Below are positions 25,050 through 34,180 of a stretch of DNA of 64,000 nucleotides, piece by piece. The translations under genes and the position numbers were made by a program. The DNA comes from Butyrivibrio sp. INlla14 (lineage in GTDB: Bacteria > Bacillota > Clostridia > Lachnospirales > Lachnospiraceae), in NCBI RefSeq assembly GCF_900102515.1, contig NZ_FMVS01000011.1, positions 62,001-126,000 of the forward strand. The letters are read 5' to 3'. The notes below the pieces were generated by a model. It did no database searches. It saw only the letters and a list, made by a program, of their open reading frames with translations, and had not been told where the DNA came from. Within the stretch, counting starts at the first letter, position 1; the number at the start of each line of letters is the position of its first letter.

Positions 25050-25691
25050 TTATGCTAAAATTTCGTGAACTGCAGCCTTGATGTTTTCGTCCTTAGCATT
25101 TGCATCAAAGTACTCAAGGAAATGCTCTCCAGAAAGTGCTCCCTTCACAAGATCTCTGTCAAGGTTCTTAAGGATAGCTACAACATCCTGGTTGTATGTA
25201 ACCTTCTTGACTTCATCAAGGATTTTCTTATTTCTCTGCTCTGGTACTGCTCTCTCTCTTGGATAGCCCTGTCCAGATTCCTCTGAGAAGAGCTTCTCAA
25301 AAGTATACTCAAGATTAAGCTCTGCGCCCCATCCTGACTTAAGAGCGAAATTCATAGAAATAGCGTTACCATCGTTGATCTGAGCAAATGTGTAAGCATC
25401 AAGCGGATCTGTTACATGTCCGCAGATAACTCCTGGGAAACTGTTGCAGGCAAGCATTGCACCCTCACCTGTTCCGCAACCTGTGATAACGTAATCTACT
25501 GCACCTGAGTTAAGAAGAACGCATGCAAGAATACCGTTCTGAACGTATGTAAGCTGAGCCTTGTCATCAGCTGAATACATACCGTAGTTAAATACTTCAA
25601 AGCCGTGCTTGTCAGCAACCTTTTTAAGAGCACCATAGATCATCTCGTTCTTGGCAGCCTGGCTATTTTCATTGATCAAAGCAATTTTCAT
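25050..25691 (-). CDS. RpiB/LacA/LacB-family sugar-phosphate isomerase
   Basis: This 213-residue protein matches the RpiB/LacAB fold: KIALINENSQA at the start, GAVDYVITGCGTGEGAM (catalytic Cys motif near residue 74) and the NDGNAISM stretch. The start is set at 25691 because AAGGAGG lies just upstream; the frame is open to 25739. It is longer than the ~150-residue RpiB, with an extra C-terminal helical part of about 60 residues, as in several related clostridial proteins. The substrate could be ribose-5-P or another aldose/ketose phosphate. It is transcribed alone. Confidence 0.82.
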   Translation of the reverse strand: MKIALINENSQAAKNEMIYGALKKVADKHGFEVFNYGMYSADDKAQLTYVQNGILACVLLNSGAVDYVITGCGTGEGAMLACNSFPGVICGHVTDPLDAYTFAQINDGNAISMNFALKSGWGAELNLEYTFEKLFSEESGQGYPRERAVPEQRNKKILDEVKKVTYNQDVVAILKNLDRDLVKGALSGEHFLEYFDANAKDENIKAAVHEILA

Positions 25692-25856
25692 TGTGATTTC
25701 CTCCTTGGCATAATGTCGGTAATATATCATTCTACACATTCACAAATCATTATAATTAACTCAGAAATGATAAGTCTAGGGCTTTAACTAGCCTGTACCA
25801 TTTTTTCAATATTTATGTCAAATTTCGCACATTTTGATATAGATGGCATAAAGTCA

Positions 25857-26711
25857 TTACAAAGTGCAAAGAATCTCTCCCATTTCCTTTATGCCTTCAA
25901 ATACTGCATCAGGCTTAACATCAGAGGTTTCTATGTCTCTTACTGTAGCTTCTCCTGTAAGGACTAGAACTCCCTTTGCTCCATTTTTTACACCAGTCGC
26001 AACATCAGTGTACAGACGGTCTCCCACAAAGGTTATCTTTTCTTTTGCTACTCCAGTAAAAGACGCCACCATATCTACAGTTTCCTTAAAAGGTTTTCCT
26101 ACATACTTAGGCTCTTTTCCTGTAGAAAGAGTTATAGCTGCGCACATTGCACCACAGTCAGGGATAAAGCCTCCCTTCATAGGGCAGTTAATATCAAGAT
26201 GGGTTGCCAGGAATAAGGCCCCATTTCTGATATACGTGCAGGCATTTGTAAGTTTCTCATAGGTCAAGGTCTTATCAAAGCCAACGACCACAATATCCGG
26301 AATATTAGCTGTATCGCAGGGAACAAAGCCATCATTTTCTGATACTTCCGGTTTAAAGAGATTTATTCCTGCTTCCTCAAAACTCTCTTCAAGGGCCGGT
26401 GTCCCAAGAAGATATACACTTTTGCCCTTGTAATTTGTATCAAGAAACCTTATCATAACATCCCCGGAAGTCATGATCTTATCCCTATTTATGTGGCAGT
26501 TCATCCTCTTTAATTTTTCTATGTAAAGCGCAGGCGAAGTGGACGAATTATTAGTAAAAAATATAAAGTCCTTACCTGCATTTTTGACGCTTTCAAGAAA
26601 GTCCAAAGCGCCATCTAGTATATCGTTGTCCAGATAAAAAGTTCCATCCATATCAAGGACAAATAATTCTGTTTCGTTTAATATCTTTTTCTTAGTTGTT
26701 AGTTCAAACAT
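25857..26711 (-). CDS. HAD-IIA family phosphatase (NagD-like)
   Basis: This 284-residue protein has the HAD motifs in order: DMDGTFYLDN (nucleophile Asp), FFTNNSS (motif II), and VGDRLYTDVATGVKNG (motif IV). A cap of the IIA type lies between. Homologues dephosphorylate small phosphorylated metabolites such as 4-nitrophenyl phosphate, sugars or nucleotides. The start at 26711 fits the family N-terminus. It sits 9 bases after the K+ channel gene in transcription order and is likely cotranscribed with it. Confidence 0.88.
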   Translation of the reverse strand: MFELTTKKKILNETELFVLDMDGTFYLDNDILDGALDFLESVKNAGKDFIFFTNNSSTSPALYIEKLKRMNCHINRDKIMTSGDVMIRFLDTNYKGKSVYLLGTPALEESFEEAGINLFKPEVSENDGFVPCDTANIPDIVVVGFDKTLTYEKLTNACTYIRNGALFLATHLDINCPMKGGFIPDCGAMCAAITLSTGKEPKYVGKPFKETVDMVASFTGVAKEKITFVGDRLYTDVATGVKNGAKGVLVLTGEATVRDIETSDVKPDAVFEGIKEMGEILCTL

Positions 26712-26720
26712 GTTACTTCC

Positions 26721-27923
26721 TCAAATATATTTATGCTTGCCATATAAAAGAACTATATCGCCAGCCTTTATAACTATATTTCCCTTAGGAACAAGGGCCT
26801 TACCTTTTCTCCGTATCATGAAGATATAGCTCTGCCTTGAAATATCCAGATCTTTAATTGCTACGCCATTCCAGGAATGGCCTTCATTTATAGTTATTTC
26901 CTTAAGATCAATAGGAGAAATATCCTTGATTTTCTCCGCGCACATTACCAGAATGTCGCCATTTTCAAGCACCGTCTGACCTCTTGGAATAATAGTCTCA
27001 TTTCCCCTCTGAATTGCAACAATCATAACATCCTTGGGTATACCGATATCAACTATCTTTTTTCCTGTCCAGGAATCTTTTTGAGACAATCTGATCCTGA
27101 TAAAATGAATGTTTTCTTCCTCAGCAAAGTCACCCACAGTCTTAAGCTTCTGGTACTGTTCAACAAAGCCTGCACTGATGATACCAGTAGGAATAGCAAC
27201 CATGCCAACACCCAAAAAGCTTATGATAATTCCCAGAATCTTACCCATTATAGTAACTGGATAGATATCACCATATCCTACAGTCAAAAGAGTTGACGCA
27301 GACCACCATATTCCAGAAAAAGCGTTCTGGAAAACATCTGGCTGTGCGTCGTGCTCAACACTGTACATGCAAAGGCTAGATGCCAGCATCAAAATAAAAA
27401 TGATAAATACAGAGGCAAGAAGCTGCTGACTCTTACTGACAATGATCTCTGTTATTACATTTAGTTGATCGTAATAGGAATTGATCCTGAATAGCCTTAG
27501 TATCCTTGCAATTCTAAAGAGCCTGAATACTGTAGCTCCTCCTGGGAAAAACACTGGAAGATAATAAGGCAAAAATGATAAAAGATCGATAATTCCGGCC
27601 AAAGACAATGCATATCTGATTGAAGATTTGCCCGGTGATAGTTTAGGATACAGTTCATTAGCACTAAATACTCGTAGCACATAGTCAACTGCAAAGAAAA
27701 ATGTTGTAACAGCTTCAATAGCAAGGAGGAGCCCTTTATAGTGCTCCTCCATGTAATCAAATGTTATTGCAAAAACTGCTGCAAGATTTAAAAGAAGGGC
27801 TATTATGCTGATCCAATCATAAAAACGGTTTATAGGCTCATCAATCACGCCGGTACTAACCATGTTAAATACCTTAGCTCTAAAACGATTGATTTTCGCT
27901 CTTAAACTGTTTCTATCAGCCAT
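26721..27923 (-). CDS. Voltage-gated-type K+ channel with two TrkA-C domains
   Basis: This 400-residue ion channel has six membrane helices (about 30-255), including an Arg-repeated S4-like segment (FRIARILRLFRI). The selectivity filter is TVGYGD (near residue 217). Behind the pore are two TrkA-C (RCK-C) modules in tandem (about 280-335 and 345-400), with motifs WTGKKIVDIGIPKDV and WNGVAIKDLDIS. No TrkA-N nucleotide domain was seen. The ligand is unknown; TrkA-C modules of other channels bind ions or cyclic di-AMP. Its ATG directly abuts the DEAD-box gene stop. Confidence 0.88.
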   Translation of the reverse strand: MADRNSLRAKINRFRAKVFNMVSTGVIDEPINRFYDWISIIALLLNLAAVFAITFDYMEEHYKGLLLAIEAVTTFFFAVDYVLRVFSANELYPKLSPGKSSIRYALSLAGIIDLLSFLPYYLPVFFPGGATVFRLFRIARILRLFRINSYYDQLNVITEIIVSKSQQLLASVFIIFILMLASSLCMYSVEHDAQPDVFQNAFSGIWWSASTLLTVGYGDIYPVTIMGKILGIIISFLGVGMVAIPTGIISAGFVEQYQKLKTVGDFAEEENIHFIRIRLSQKDSWTGKKIVDIGIPKDVMIVAIQRGNETIIPRGQTVLENGDILVMCAEKIKDISPIDLKEITINEGHSWNGVAIKDLDISRQSYIFMIRRKGKALVPKGNIVIKAGDIVLLYGKHKYI

Positions 27924-30008
27924 TTATTCCCCCTTTTTGCCACGCTTGCCAAAGCTCTCCATAACAAAATTGCTAACGTCTGAAAGGTAATCAAGGCTTC
28001 GCTTTTTGTTTTCAGCTTTCATGGCCTTTTTCTCAGATTTTGAAACATTCATGGTATCTGTATCTTTATTCTCTTTCTTGCCCTTTTTAGAGGTATCTTC
28101 CATATACCATGACTTTGTAGAACCTTCCCCTTTGATGTTAATGCGTCCTACATTTTCAAATCCGTCACTCTTTTTTTCTGACTTTCTCTCATATCTCTTG
28201 GACTCAGTACCGGCTGTGCCTGACTTGCCTGTAGTAGATGTAGTCTTATCTCTGTCAGCCTTTATGCTGGCAATAAGACTCTCATCAAGTCCTGTGCTCC
28301 TTGTAAATCCGTCAGAGTCATTTAAAGGCTTTTGCTTCTTGCGTGGCTTTGGAAATTCCTCGCTACGCTCCTTCTTGTCAAAAGATTTGTTGTCTCTGCC
28401 ACGACTATCCTTGTCATAGCGCTTTCCATCACGGCTGCGGCCTTCCTTGTCAGAGCGTCTTCCATCACGGCTACGTCCATCTTTATCAGAACGTCTTCCA
28501 TCGCGCTTTCTCTCACCGCGGCCATCTCTGTCAGAACGTCTTCCGTCGCGGCTTCTCTCACCACGGCCTCTGCCGCCCCTGCCATCTCTATCTCTCTCGC
28601 CGCGAGTTTTAAAGTCTCTGCGGCTTCTGTCACTCTTTTCAAAAAGAACAAGATCCTCTAGATCTGCGCCCATCTTAAGTTTCATAAATCCGGCTGCAAG
28701 CTGCTCTGCAGTATACTCGCCCTCTTCAATCTTCTGATTTACAAACTCAAGTGCCTGCGCTATATCACTATTCTCGATAATATCTATAACTTCTGCAAAA
28801 ACCTTCTGAGACTTAACTCTTGTTATCTCTTTGGCCTTTGGAACATGACGCTCCTCAATCTTGGTATGGCAAACCTTCTCGATCTCACGAAGCTTGTACA
28901 TCTCTCTTCCGCCTACAAGAGTAAAGCTCATGCCGCTTCTGCCGGCTCTTCCTGTACGCCCGATCCTGTGTACATAGTATTCAATATCTTCTGGGATATC
29001 GTAGTTAAATACAGCTTCTACGCCGCTTACATCAATTCCTCTTGCTGCCACATCTGTAGCAATAAGGATATTGATCCTTCCGTTTCTAAAGAGATTCATT
29101 ACAGTATCTCTCTGGTTCTGGGAAAGGTCTCCGTGAAGTCCATCCGCAAGGTATCCCTTCCCCTTAAGGTTCTCAGCAAGCTGATCTACCATTTTCTTGG
29201 TATTGCAGAAAATAAGTGATCTTGAAGGATTGTAGAAATCCATAAGTCTGATGAGGACCTCTTCCTTCATCTTCTGTGGAACTCTGTAATATGCCTGCTC
29301 GATAGCTGCTACAGTAATCTCCTTGGGAGTCATCTTGATATATTCAGCATCGCTCTTCTGATAAGTCTTGGTGATCTTAAGGATTGGTTCTGGCATTGTA
29401 GCAGAAAACAGAGCTGTCTGTCTCTCCTGCGGCATTCCCTGAAGGATTGTCTCAATATCCTCTCTAAAGCCCATATCAAGCATTTCATCTGCTTCATCAA
29501 GAACAAGGACCTTAACATCCTTCATCTTCATGGTATGTCTGCGCATATGGTCCATAACTCTTCCTGGAGTTCCAACCACAATCTGAACACCATTAGAAAG
29601 AGCCCTGATCTGTCTTGAAATATCCTGGCCTCCATAAACAGGAAGAACCTTGATTCCAAACATATACTTGGCAAAATCTCTAATATCATCTGCAGCCTGC
29701 ATTGCAAGCTCTCTTGTAGGACAAAGAACTACTGCCTGAAGGTGCTTGTTATTTGGATCCACCTGATGAAGAAGTGGAATACCAAAAGCAGCTGTCTTAC
29801 CAGTTCCTGTCTGCGCCTGTCCTATAATATCCTTACCCTGTATCATTACAGGAATAGCTGCCTTCTGGATAGGAGACATATATTCAAATCCCATCTCTGA
29901 AACAGCTCTTATAATTCTCTCATCTAGTCCTGACTCGTCGTAACGAATCTTTCTCTCGTCGTTAACCTCGTTTTCTTTGATTATTTCTTTTTCTAAATCT
30001 TTACTCAT
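27924..30008 (-). CDS. DEAD-box RNA helicase with Arg/Gly/Asp-rich repetitive tail
   Basis: This 694-residue helicase of the CshA/DeaD type unwinds RNA in decay and ribosome assembly. All motifs are present: Q-motif, AQTGTGKT (about 62-69), PTRELA, GTPGR, DEAD, SAT, and HRIGRTGR. A linker domain ends near 440. The C-terminal tail (about 470-694) is low-complexity: repeats built on RDGRRSDKDGR (about 470-540), then a Lys-rich part. Such tails bind RNA and favour condensate formation. The 5' leader carries a hairpin (30068-30103). It is linked to pgsA upstream and to the K+ channel downstream. Confidence 0.93.
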   Translation of the reverse strand: MSKDLEKEIIKENEVNDERKIRYDESGLDERIIRAVSEMGFEYMSPIQKAAIPVMIQGKDIIGQAQTGTGKTAAFGIPLLHQVDPNNKHLQAVVLCPTRELAMQAADDIRDFAKYMFGIKVLPVYGGQDISRQIRALSNGVQIVVGTPGRVMDHMRRHTMKMKDVKVLVLDEADEMLDMGFREDIETILQGMPQERQTALFSATMPEPILKITKTYQKSDAEYIKMTPKEITVAAIEQAYYRVPQKMKEEVLIRLMDFYNPSRSLIFCNTKKMVDQLAENLKGKGYLADGLHGDLSQNQRDTVMNLFRNGRINILIATDVAARGIDVSGVEAVFNYDIPEDIEYYVHRIGRTGRAGRSGMSFTLVGGREMYKLREIEKVCHTKIEERHVPKAKEITRVKSQKVFAEVIDIIENSDIAQALEFVNQKIEEGEYTAEQLAAGFMKLKMGADLEDLVLFEKSDRSRRDFKTRGERDRDGRGGRGRGERSRDGRRSDRDGRGERKRDGRRSDKDGRSRDGRRSDKEGRSRDGKRYDKDSRGRDNKSFDKKERSEEFPKPRKKQKPLNDSDGFTRSTGLDESLIASIKADRDKTTSTTGKSGTAGTESKRYERKSEKKSDGFENVGRINIKGEGSTKSWYMEDTSKKGKKENKDTDTMNVSKSEKKAMKAENKKRSLDYLSDVSNFVMESFGKRGKKGE
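28380..28600 (-). repeat. Coding repeats in the helicase tail (RDGRRSDKDGR units)
   Basis: Imperfect in-frame repeats of about 33-36 bases encode R/D/G/S-rich units of the DEAD-box protein. The same composition produces long spurious open frames in the other frames of this stretch. Confidence 0.8.
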
Positions 30009-30067
30009 ATAACTCTCTAATTTCTACTACTACAATTGTTTCTTATACGCGATATACATCCTTTCAT

Positions 30068-30103
30068 AAATGCAATTATTCGTGCAAGCACGAAATTGCA
30101 TTT
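30068..30103. other. Strong nested hairpin in the helicase leader
   Basis: The outer stem aaatgcaatt (30068-30077) pairs with aattgcattt (30094-30103). An inner ttcgtgc/gcacgaa stem (30079-30085 with 30088-30094) sits inside; the two stems share base 30094. No T-run follows on the minus strand, so it is not a simple terminator. It lies between pgsA and the helicase and could be an mRNA structure that the helicase itself senses. Confidence 0.55.
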
Positions 30104-30120
30104 ACTCAGTCCTAATATCG

Positions 30121-30669
30121 TTACATGTCTCCGCTCATTACGTCCTTGTTTTTTACGATGTAATCAACAAGTGAGATTATTGTCAGAGCAAGAGCGATCC
30201 ACATGATGATCTGTGTAAGAAGATCATAATAAGGAATAATATCTCCAAGACCTGCGATCATGAGAATAACCATGATCATCTGGAATGTGGTCTTAAACTT
30301 GCCCCAGTAACTTGCTGCAATGACTCTTCCATTATCAGCAGCAACAAGCCTGAAGCCGCTTATAATGAACTCTCTTGCAATAATGATAACTACTATCCAT
30401 GAAGGAATCTTACCTAGGTCTATAAGGCAGATCATGGCACTGCATACAAGCAGTTTATCTGCCAAAGGATCCATAAACTTACCAAAATCAGTAATAAGGT
30501 TGTATTTTCTGGCAATCTTGCCATCAGCCATATCTGTAAGGCTGGCAATTACGAAAATCGCTAGAGCAACCCACTTAAAGGTATCGTTTCCTGGAGATAA
30601 CAATAAAAATGCCACGAAAAATGGAATCAAAATAACTCTAAGTACTGTCAGCTTGTTTGGTAAATTCAT
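30121..30669 (-). CDS. pgsA: CDP-diacylglycerol--glycerol-3-phosphate 3-phosphatidyltransferase
   Basis: This 182-residue integral membrane enzyme makes phosphatidylglycerol phosphate. The CDP-alcohol phosphotransferase motif is intact over residues about 47-70 (DMADGKIARKYNLITDFGKFMDPLAD, the DGxxAR...GxxxDxxxD signature). Four or more helices follow. The ATG overlaps the rimO stop as ATGA, so the two are translationally coupled. Confidence 0.94.
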   Translation of the reverse strand: MNLPNKLTVLRVILIPFFVAFLLLSPGNDTFKWVALAIFVIASLTDMADGKIARKYNLITDFGKFMDPLADKLLVCSAMICLIDLGKIPSWIVVIIIAREFIISGFRLVAADNGRVIAASYWGKFKTTFQMIMVILMIAGLGDIIPYYDLLTQIIMWIALALTIISLVDYIVKNKDVMSGDM

Positions 30670-32021
30670 GTCTCTTCCTCCCCAATCAGATCATATTCAT
30701 TTGAGCCTGTAATTCTAACCTTGATATAGTCCCCTGTTATCAGTTCTCTCTTTACACCAGTCACAAAGACATATCCATCGATATCAGGTGCATCCTTGTA
30801 GGTTCTGGCAACGTAAGAAAAGCCTTCATCATCATCTGCATCAGTGATTCTGCCTTCAATTACAGCATCTACAACCTTGCCTACCATAGCCTTTGCATTG
30901 TCAAAAGCTATCTCCTGCTGAAGACGCATCAGTTTGTTGCGTCTGGTATTCTTGACCCTTTCTGATACCTGATCTGGCATTACAGCAGCCGGAGTATCCT
31001 CCTCCTGTGAATAAGTAAATACTCCAAGCCTGTCAAATCTAAGGTCCCTTACAAGAGCCATTGTCTCGTTGTGATCTTCTGCAGTTTCTCCTGGGAATCC
31101 GCTTATAAGAGTAGTTCTAAGACAAATGTCTGGAATTTCCTCTCTAAGATGCTTTACAAGAGCTCTGATCTCAGCATTATTAGTGCGTCTTCCCATCTTC
31201 TTAAGGATTCTGTCAGAACCAGACTGAATAGGAATATCAAGGTAATGACATACCTTAGGTTCAGACTTGATAGCCTGAATTATCTCTTCTGTAATTTCCT
31301 CAGGGTAACAATATAAAATCCTGATCCATCTAAAGCCTTCTATCTCACAGAGCTTGTGCAATAGCTCAGGAAGCTTCTTCTCTCCATAAAGATCAGTTCC
31401 ATAAAGGGTAGTCTCCTGGGCAACAAGGAGCAGTTCTGTTACTCCTGCAGCTGCAAGATTCTTTGCGTCAGCAATAAGCTGTTCCATAGGAACACTTCTG
31501 TATGAGCCTCTTACCTTTGGGATAATACAATAAGAGCAGTGTTTATCACAGCCCTCAGCGATTTTCAGATAATTATATAGACCACCTGTTGTGATCACTC
31601 TCTTAAGGCCACCAACAGGCTTTTTATTAAGATCATCAAAATAATTCTTGTGAGAAAAGAGCTTATTTCTCTCTATTGTCTCATCTAACGCAGTTATTAT
31701 CTTGTCAGTAGATGATATGCCAAGGATTTCGTCTACCTCAGGTATCTCCTTCTGGATTTCCTCCTGATAGCGCTGTCCAAGACAACCTGTAACAATAAGA
31801 GCCTTTAACTGGCCAGATTTCCTGCGCTCAGAAAGCTCTAAAATAGTGTTGATGCTCTCTTCCTTGGCATCATTGATAAAGCAGCAAGTGTTGACCACTG
31901 CTGCTTCTGCTTCTTCTTCATCATCAGTAAAGCTGTAACCGCGGCCGGATAACATACCCAGCATTACCTCGGTGTCAACTCTGTTCTTGTCACATCCAAG
32001 TGACACAAATAAAATTTTCAT
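30666..32021 (-). CDS. rimO: Ribosomal protein S12 methylthiotransferase RimO
   Basis: This 451-residue radical-SAM enzyme methylthiolates an Asp of ribosomal protein S12. An N-terminal UPF0004 domain holds Cys residues of the auxiliary cluster (SLGCDKN, NTCCF, VTGCLGQ). The radical-SAM CxxxCxxC is CDKHCSYC near residue 158. A C-terminal TRAM domain follows. The SLGCDKNRVDTE start distinguishes RimO from MiaB. It lies 3 bases after rpoZ and overlaps pgsA. Confidence 0.95.
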   Translation of the reverse strand: MKILFVSLGCDKNRVDTEVMLGMLSGRGYSFTDDEEEAEAAVVNTCCFINDAKEESINTILELSERRKSGQLKALIVTGCLGQRYQEEIQKEIPEVDEILGISSTDKIITALDETIERNKLFSHKNYFDDLNKKPVGGLKRVITTGGLYNYLKIAEGCDKHCSYCIIPKVRGSYRSVPMEQLIADAKNLAAAGVTELLLVAQETTLYGTDLYGEKKLPELLHKLCEIEGFRWIRILYCYPEEITEEIIQAIKSEPKVCHYLDIPIQSGSDRILKKMGRRTNNAEIRALVKHLREEIPDICLRTTLISGFPGETAEDHNETMALVRDLRFDRLGVFTYSQEEDTPAAVMPDQVSERVKNTRRNKLMRLQQEIAFDNAKAMVGKVVDAVIEGRITDADDDEGFSYVARTYKDAPDIDGYVFVTGVKRELITGDYIKVRITGSNEYDLIGEEET

Positions 32022-32024
32022 ATA

Positions 32025-32315
32025 TTACTCGTTCTCTGTAGCCTCAGCCTCATTGTTCTCAGAAGCATTCATCTCTTCCTTCTCTTCATCTGTAAGAATA
32101 CGAAGAGTATCCTGGTTCATCTCATCAACAGCAATTGAAAGAGGCTTCTGCTTGTCCTTAACCTTAACCATAGGCTCGTCACCAGCAATGATCTGTCTAG
32201 CTCTCTTAGCAGTAGCCATAACTACTGAATATCTGGAGCTAACAACAGGCTCTTCGCCTTCCTCTACGCCTTTGTTCATAACCTTCATAAGATCAACATA
32301 AGATGGGTGTATCAT
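32025..32315 (-). CDS. rpoZ: DNA-directed RNA polymerase omega subunit
   Basis: This 96-residue protein has the omega core (YSVVMATAKRARQI, then KPLSIAVDEM) and an acidic tail. The start is set at 32315 (MIHPSYVD) because AAAGGA lies 6 bases upstream; the frame is open to 32345. It assists assembly of the polymerase beta' subunit. Its place between gmk and rimO is common in clostridia. Confidence 0.9.
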   Translation of the reverse strand: MIHPSYVDLMKVMNKGVEEGEEPVVSSRYSVVMATAKRARQIIAGDEPMVKVKDKQKPLSIAVDEMNQDTLRILTDEEKEEMNASENNEAEATENE

Positions 32316-32444
32316 ATAAAATCCTTTCCTGCGTCTTACGCACATAACATACCGTATAAAATATAGTAAAGCACAATAATATCCATGCTAAAACTAACAC
32401 ATTATAACACAATACAAAAATATTAAAACATATAATTAATATTA

Positions 32445-33065
32445 TTAGAGATTTCCAAGTTCCTCTCGCATCTTAGCAATGAACTCTTTATTCCTGTCAG
32501 GAGTATTGTGTGCTGATGATATTATACCATGAACTTCCTCAACAGCGTCCTCTAGTTTATCATTAATTACTATATAATCATAGTTTTCAATTCCTACAGA
32601 CTCTTCAACTGCTCTGTTAAGTCTCTGTCTGATGACTTCCTCTGACTCTGTTCCTCTTCCGCGAAGTCTCTTCTCAAGTTCCTTGGCAGAAGGTGGCATA
32701 ACAAATAAAAGAACCGCATCAGGATACTGCTCTTTGATCTGAAGAGCTCCCTGAATCTCTATTTCAAGTATAACATCAATTCCAGCATTAAGCTTATCTT
32801 CTACAAACTTTCTAGGAGTACCATAATAGTGGTTCACATATCCCGCATGCTCGATAAGTCCGTTCTCTTTTATAAGCTTCTCGAACTCTTCATTACTTAC
32901 AAAGAAATACTCTCTGCCATTCTCCTCGCCTGGTCTTGGATTTCTGGTTGTTGCTGATATTGAAAGCGCATATTGATCATACTTGGCAATAAGTGCCTTC
33001 ATGATAGTACCTTTTCCAGCTCCAGAAAATCCGGAAACAACTATAATAATACCTTTTCGTTTCAT
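32445..33065 (-). CDS. gmk: Guanylate kinase
   Basis: It phosphorylates GMP to GDP. The P-loop GFSGAGKGT is at residues about 10-18, followed by TTRNPRPGEENGREYFF (GMP binding) and the RLRGRGTES lid. The start is set at 33065 (MKRKGIII); an in-frame GTG at 33080 has no ribosome site. The site for the ATG (GAGAG) is weak. Length 206 matches the family. Confidence 0.95.
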   Translation of the reverse strand: MKRKGIIIVVSGFSGAGKGTIMKALIAKYDQYALSISATTRNPRPGEENGREYFFVSNEEFEKLIKENGLIEHAGYVNHYYGTPRKFVEDKLNAGIDVILEIEIQGALQIKEQYPDAVLLFVMPPSAKELEKRLRGRGTESEEVIRQRLNRAVEESVGIENYDYIVINDKLEDAVEEVHGIISSAHNTPDRNKEFIAKMREELGNL

Positions 33066-33126
33066 TTTTATTACTCTCACTCTATTTATTTGTGATATAC
33101 GTGTGTCTCCACTTTGGTACTCAATA

Positions 33127-34014
33127 TCACTCTATATTTTGTATCTGTTCTCTTACCTTCTCGATATCAGTCTTAAGTGCAATGCCCCTATCTGAAATCT
33201 TAAGGTCAGTAGACTTGGACAAAATAGTATTGGCCTCTCTGTTCATCTCCTGTGCAAGGAAATCAAGCTTTCTTCCTATACCGTCCTTGTCATCACCCTT
33301 TATAAGTGCTTCCTTCGTAGCCTTAATATGGCTACGAAGCCTTGTAAGTTCCTCATCTACGCAAACCTTATCTGCGTAAATAGTAACTTCCATAGCAAGA
33401 CGATTTTCATCAACTTGCTTGTCCTCTAAAAGATCTGCTATCTTCTCTCGAAGTTTAGCCTTGTACTCAGTAATGATCTCTGGTGAACGCTCTGTAATAT
33501 ATTCAACATTATCAAGCATTCCATCCAGTTTCTCAGTAAGGTCTCTTGAAAGGAACTCACCCTCTTTGACTCTGGATTCAAGGAACTGCTGACCAGCGCC
33601 ATTTATAGCCTTCTTAAGTCCATTCCAAACCTCGTCTTCATCAAGTTCTTCCTCTTCCATTGTGAAAACCTCTGGAAATCTTGAAAGAACTGAAATCCTG
33701 ACGTCATTATCAAGGCCAAAATCTGAAGCCATCTCATCAAGATATTTATAATACTCCTGAGCAATTGCCTTGTTATATTTTACCTTGGAATCTGATTCGG
33801 AAAAATCCTCATAGATGATGAAAACGTCAACCTTACCACGTTTCATGTATGCCTTAAGTTCTGAGCGGATAGCCGCCTCAAAGGCATTGAATTTCTTTGG
33901 CATCTTAATGCCAAGATCAAGATATCTGTTATTAACAGACTTAAGTTCTACTGTATACTTGCGCTGTCCTTCTGTGACTTCGCATCTGCCGAAGCCAGTC
34001 ATACTACAAACCAT
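33127..34014 (-). CDS. yicC: YicC-family endoribonuclease
   Basis: This 295-residue protein has the family N-terminus (MVCSMTGFGR) and a C-terminal domain with GRKLDFLAQEMNREANT, the family hallmark. YicC proteins are RNases linked to small-RNA decay. It heads yicC-gmk-rpoZ-rimO-pgsA. In many Firmicutes remA (DUF370) lies between yicC and gmk; here the 61-base gap has no room for it. Confidence 0.92.
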   Translation of the reverse strand: MVCSMTGFGRCEVTEGQRKYTVELKSVNNRYLDLGIKMPKKFNAFEAAIRSELKAYMKRGKVDVFIIYEDFSESDSKVKYNKAIAQEYYKYLDEMASDFGLDNDVRISVLSRFPEVFTMEEEELDEDEVWNGLKKAINGAGQQFLESRVKEGEFLSRDLTEKLDGMLDNVEYITERSPEIITEYKAKLREKIADLLEDKQVDENRLAMEVTIYADKVCVDEELTRLRSHIKATKEALIKGDDKDGIGRKLDFLAQEMNREANTILSKSTDLKISDRGIALKTDIEKVREQIQNIE

Positions 34015-34180
34015 AATGCGCCCCCGCGAAAAATTAGTAAATTGTCATTTATTATCGCTAAAAATGAGCAATTCCAATATTCATCATAACGCAAATTCAA
34101 GGTCAATGTCAATAAAGCCCCATTTGATGCGACTTTTCGACATCGACCTTGCATAATCTATGACTGTATGTAGTATGAAA

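Noticed and set aside
28322-28737. Several long frames over the helicase tail on both strands
   Set aside because: They are by-products of the repeated RDGR-type codons in the real gene.
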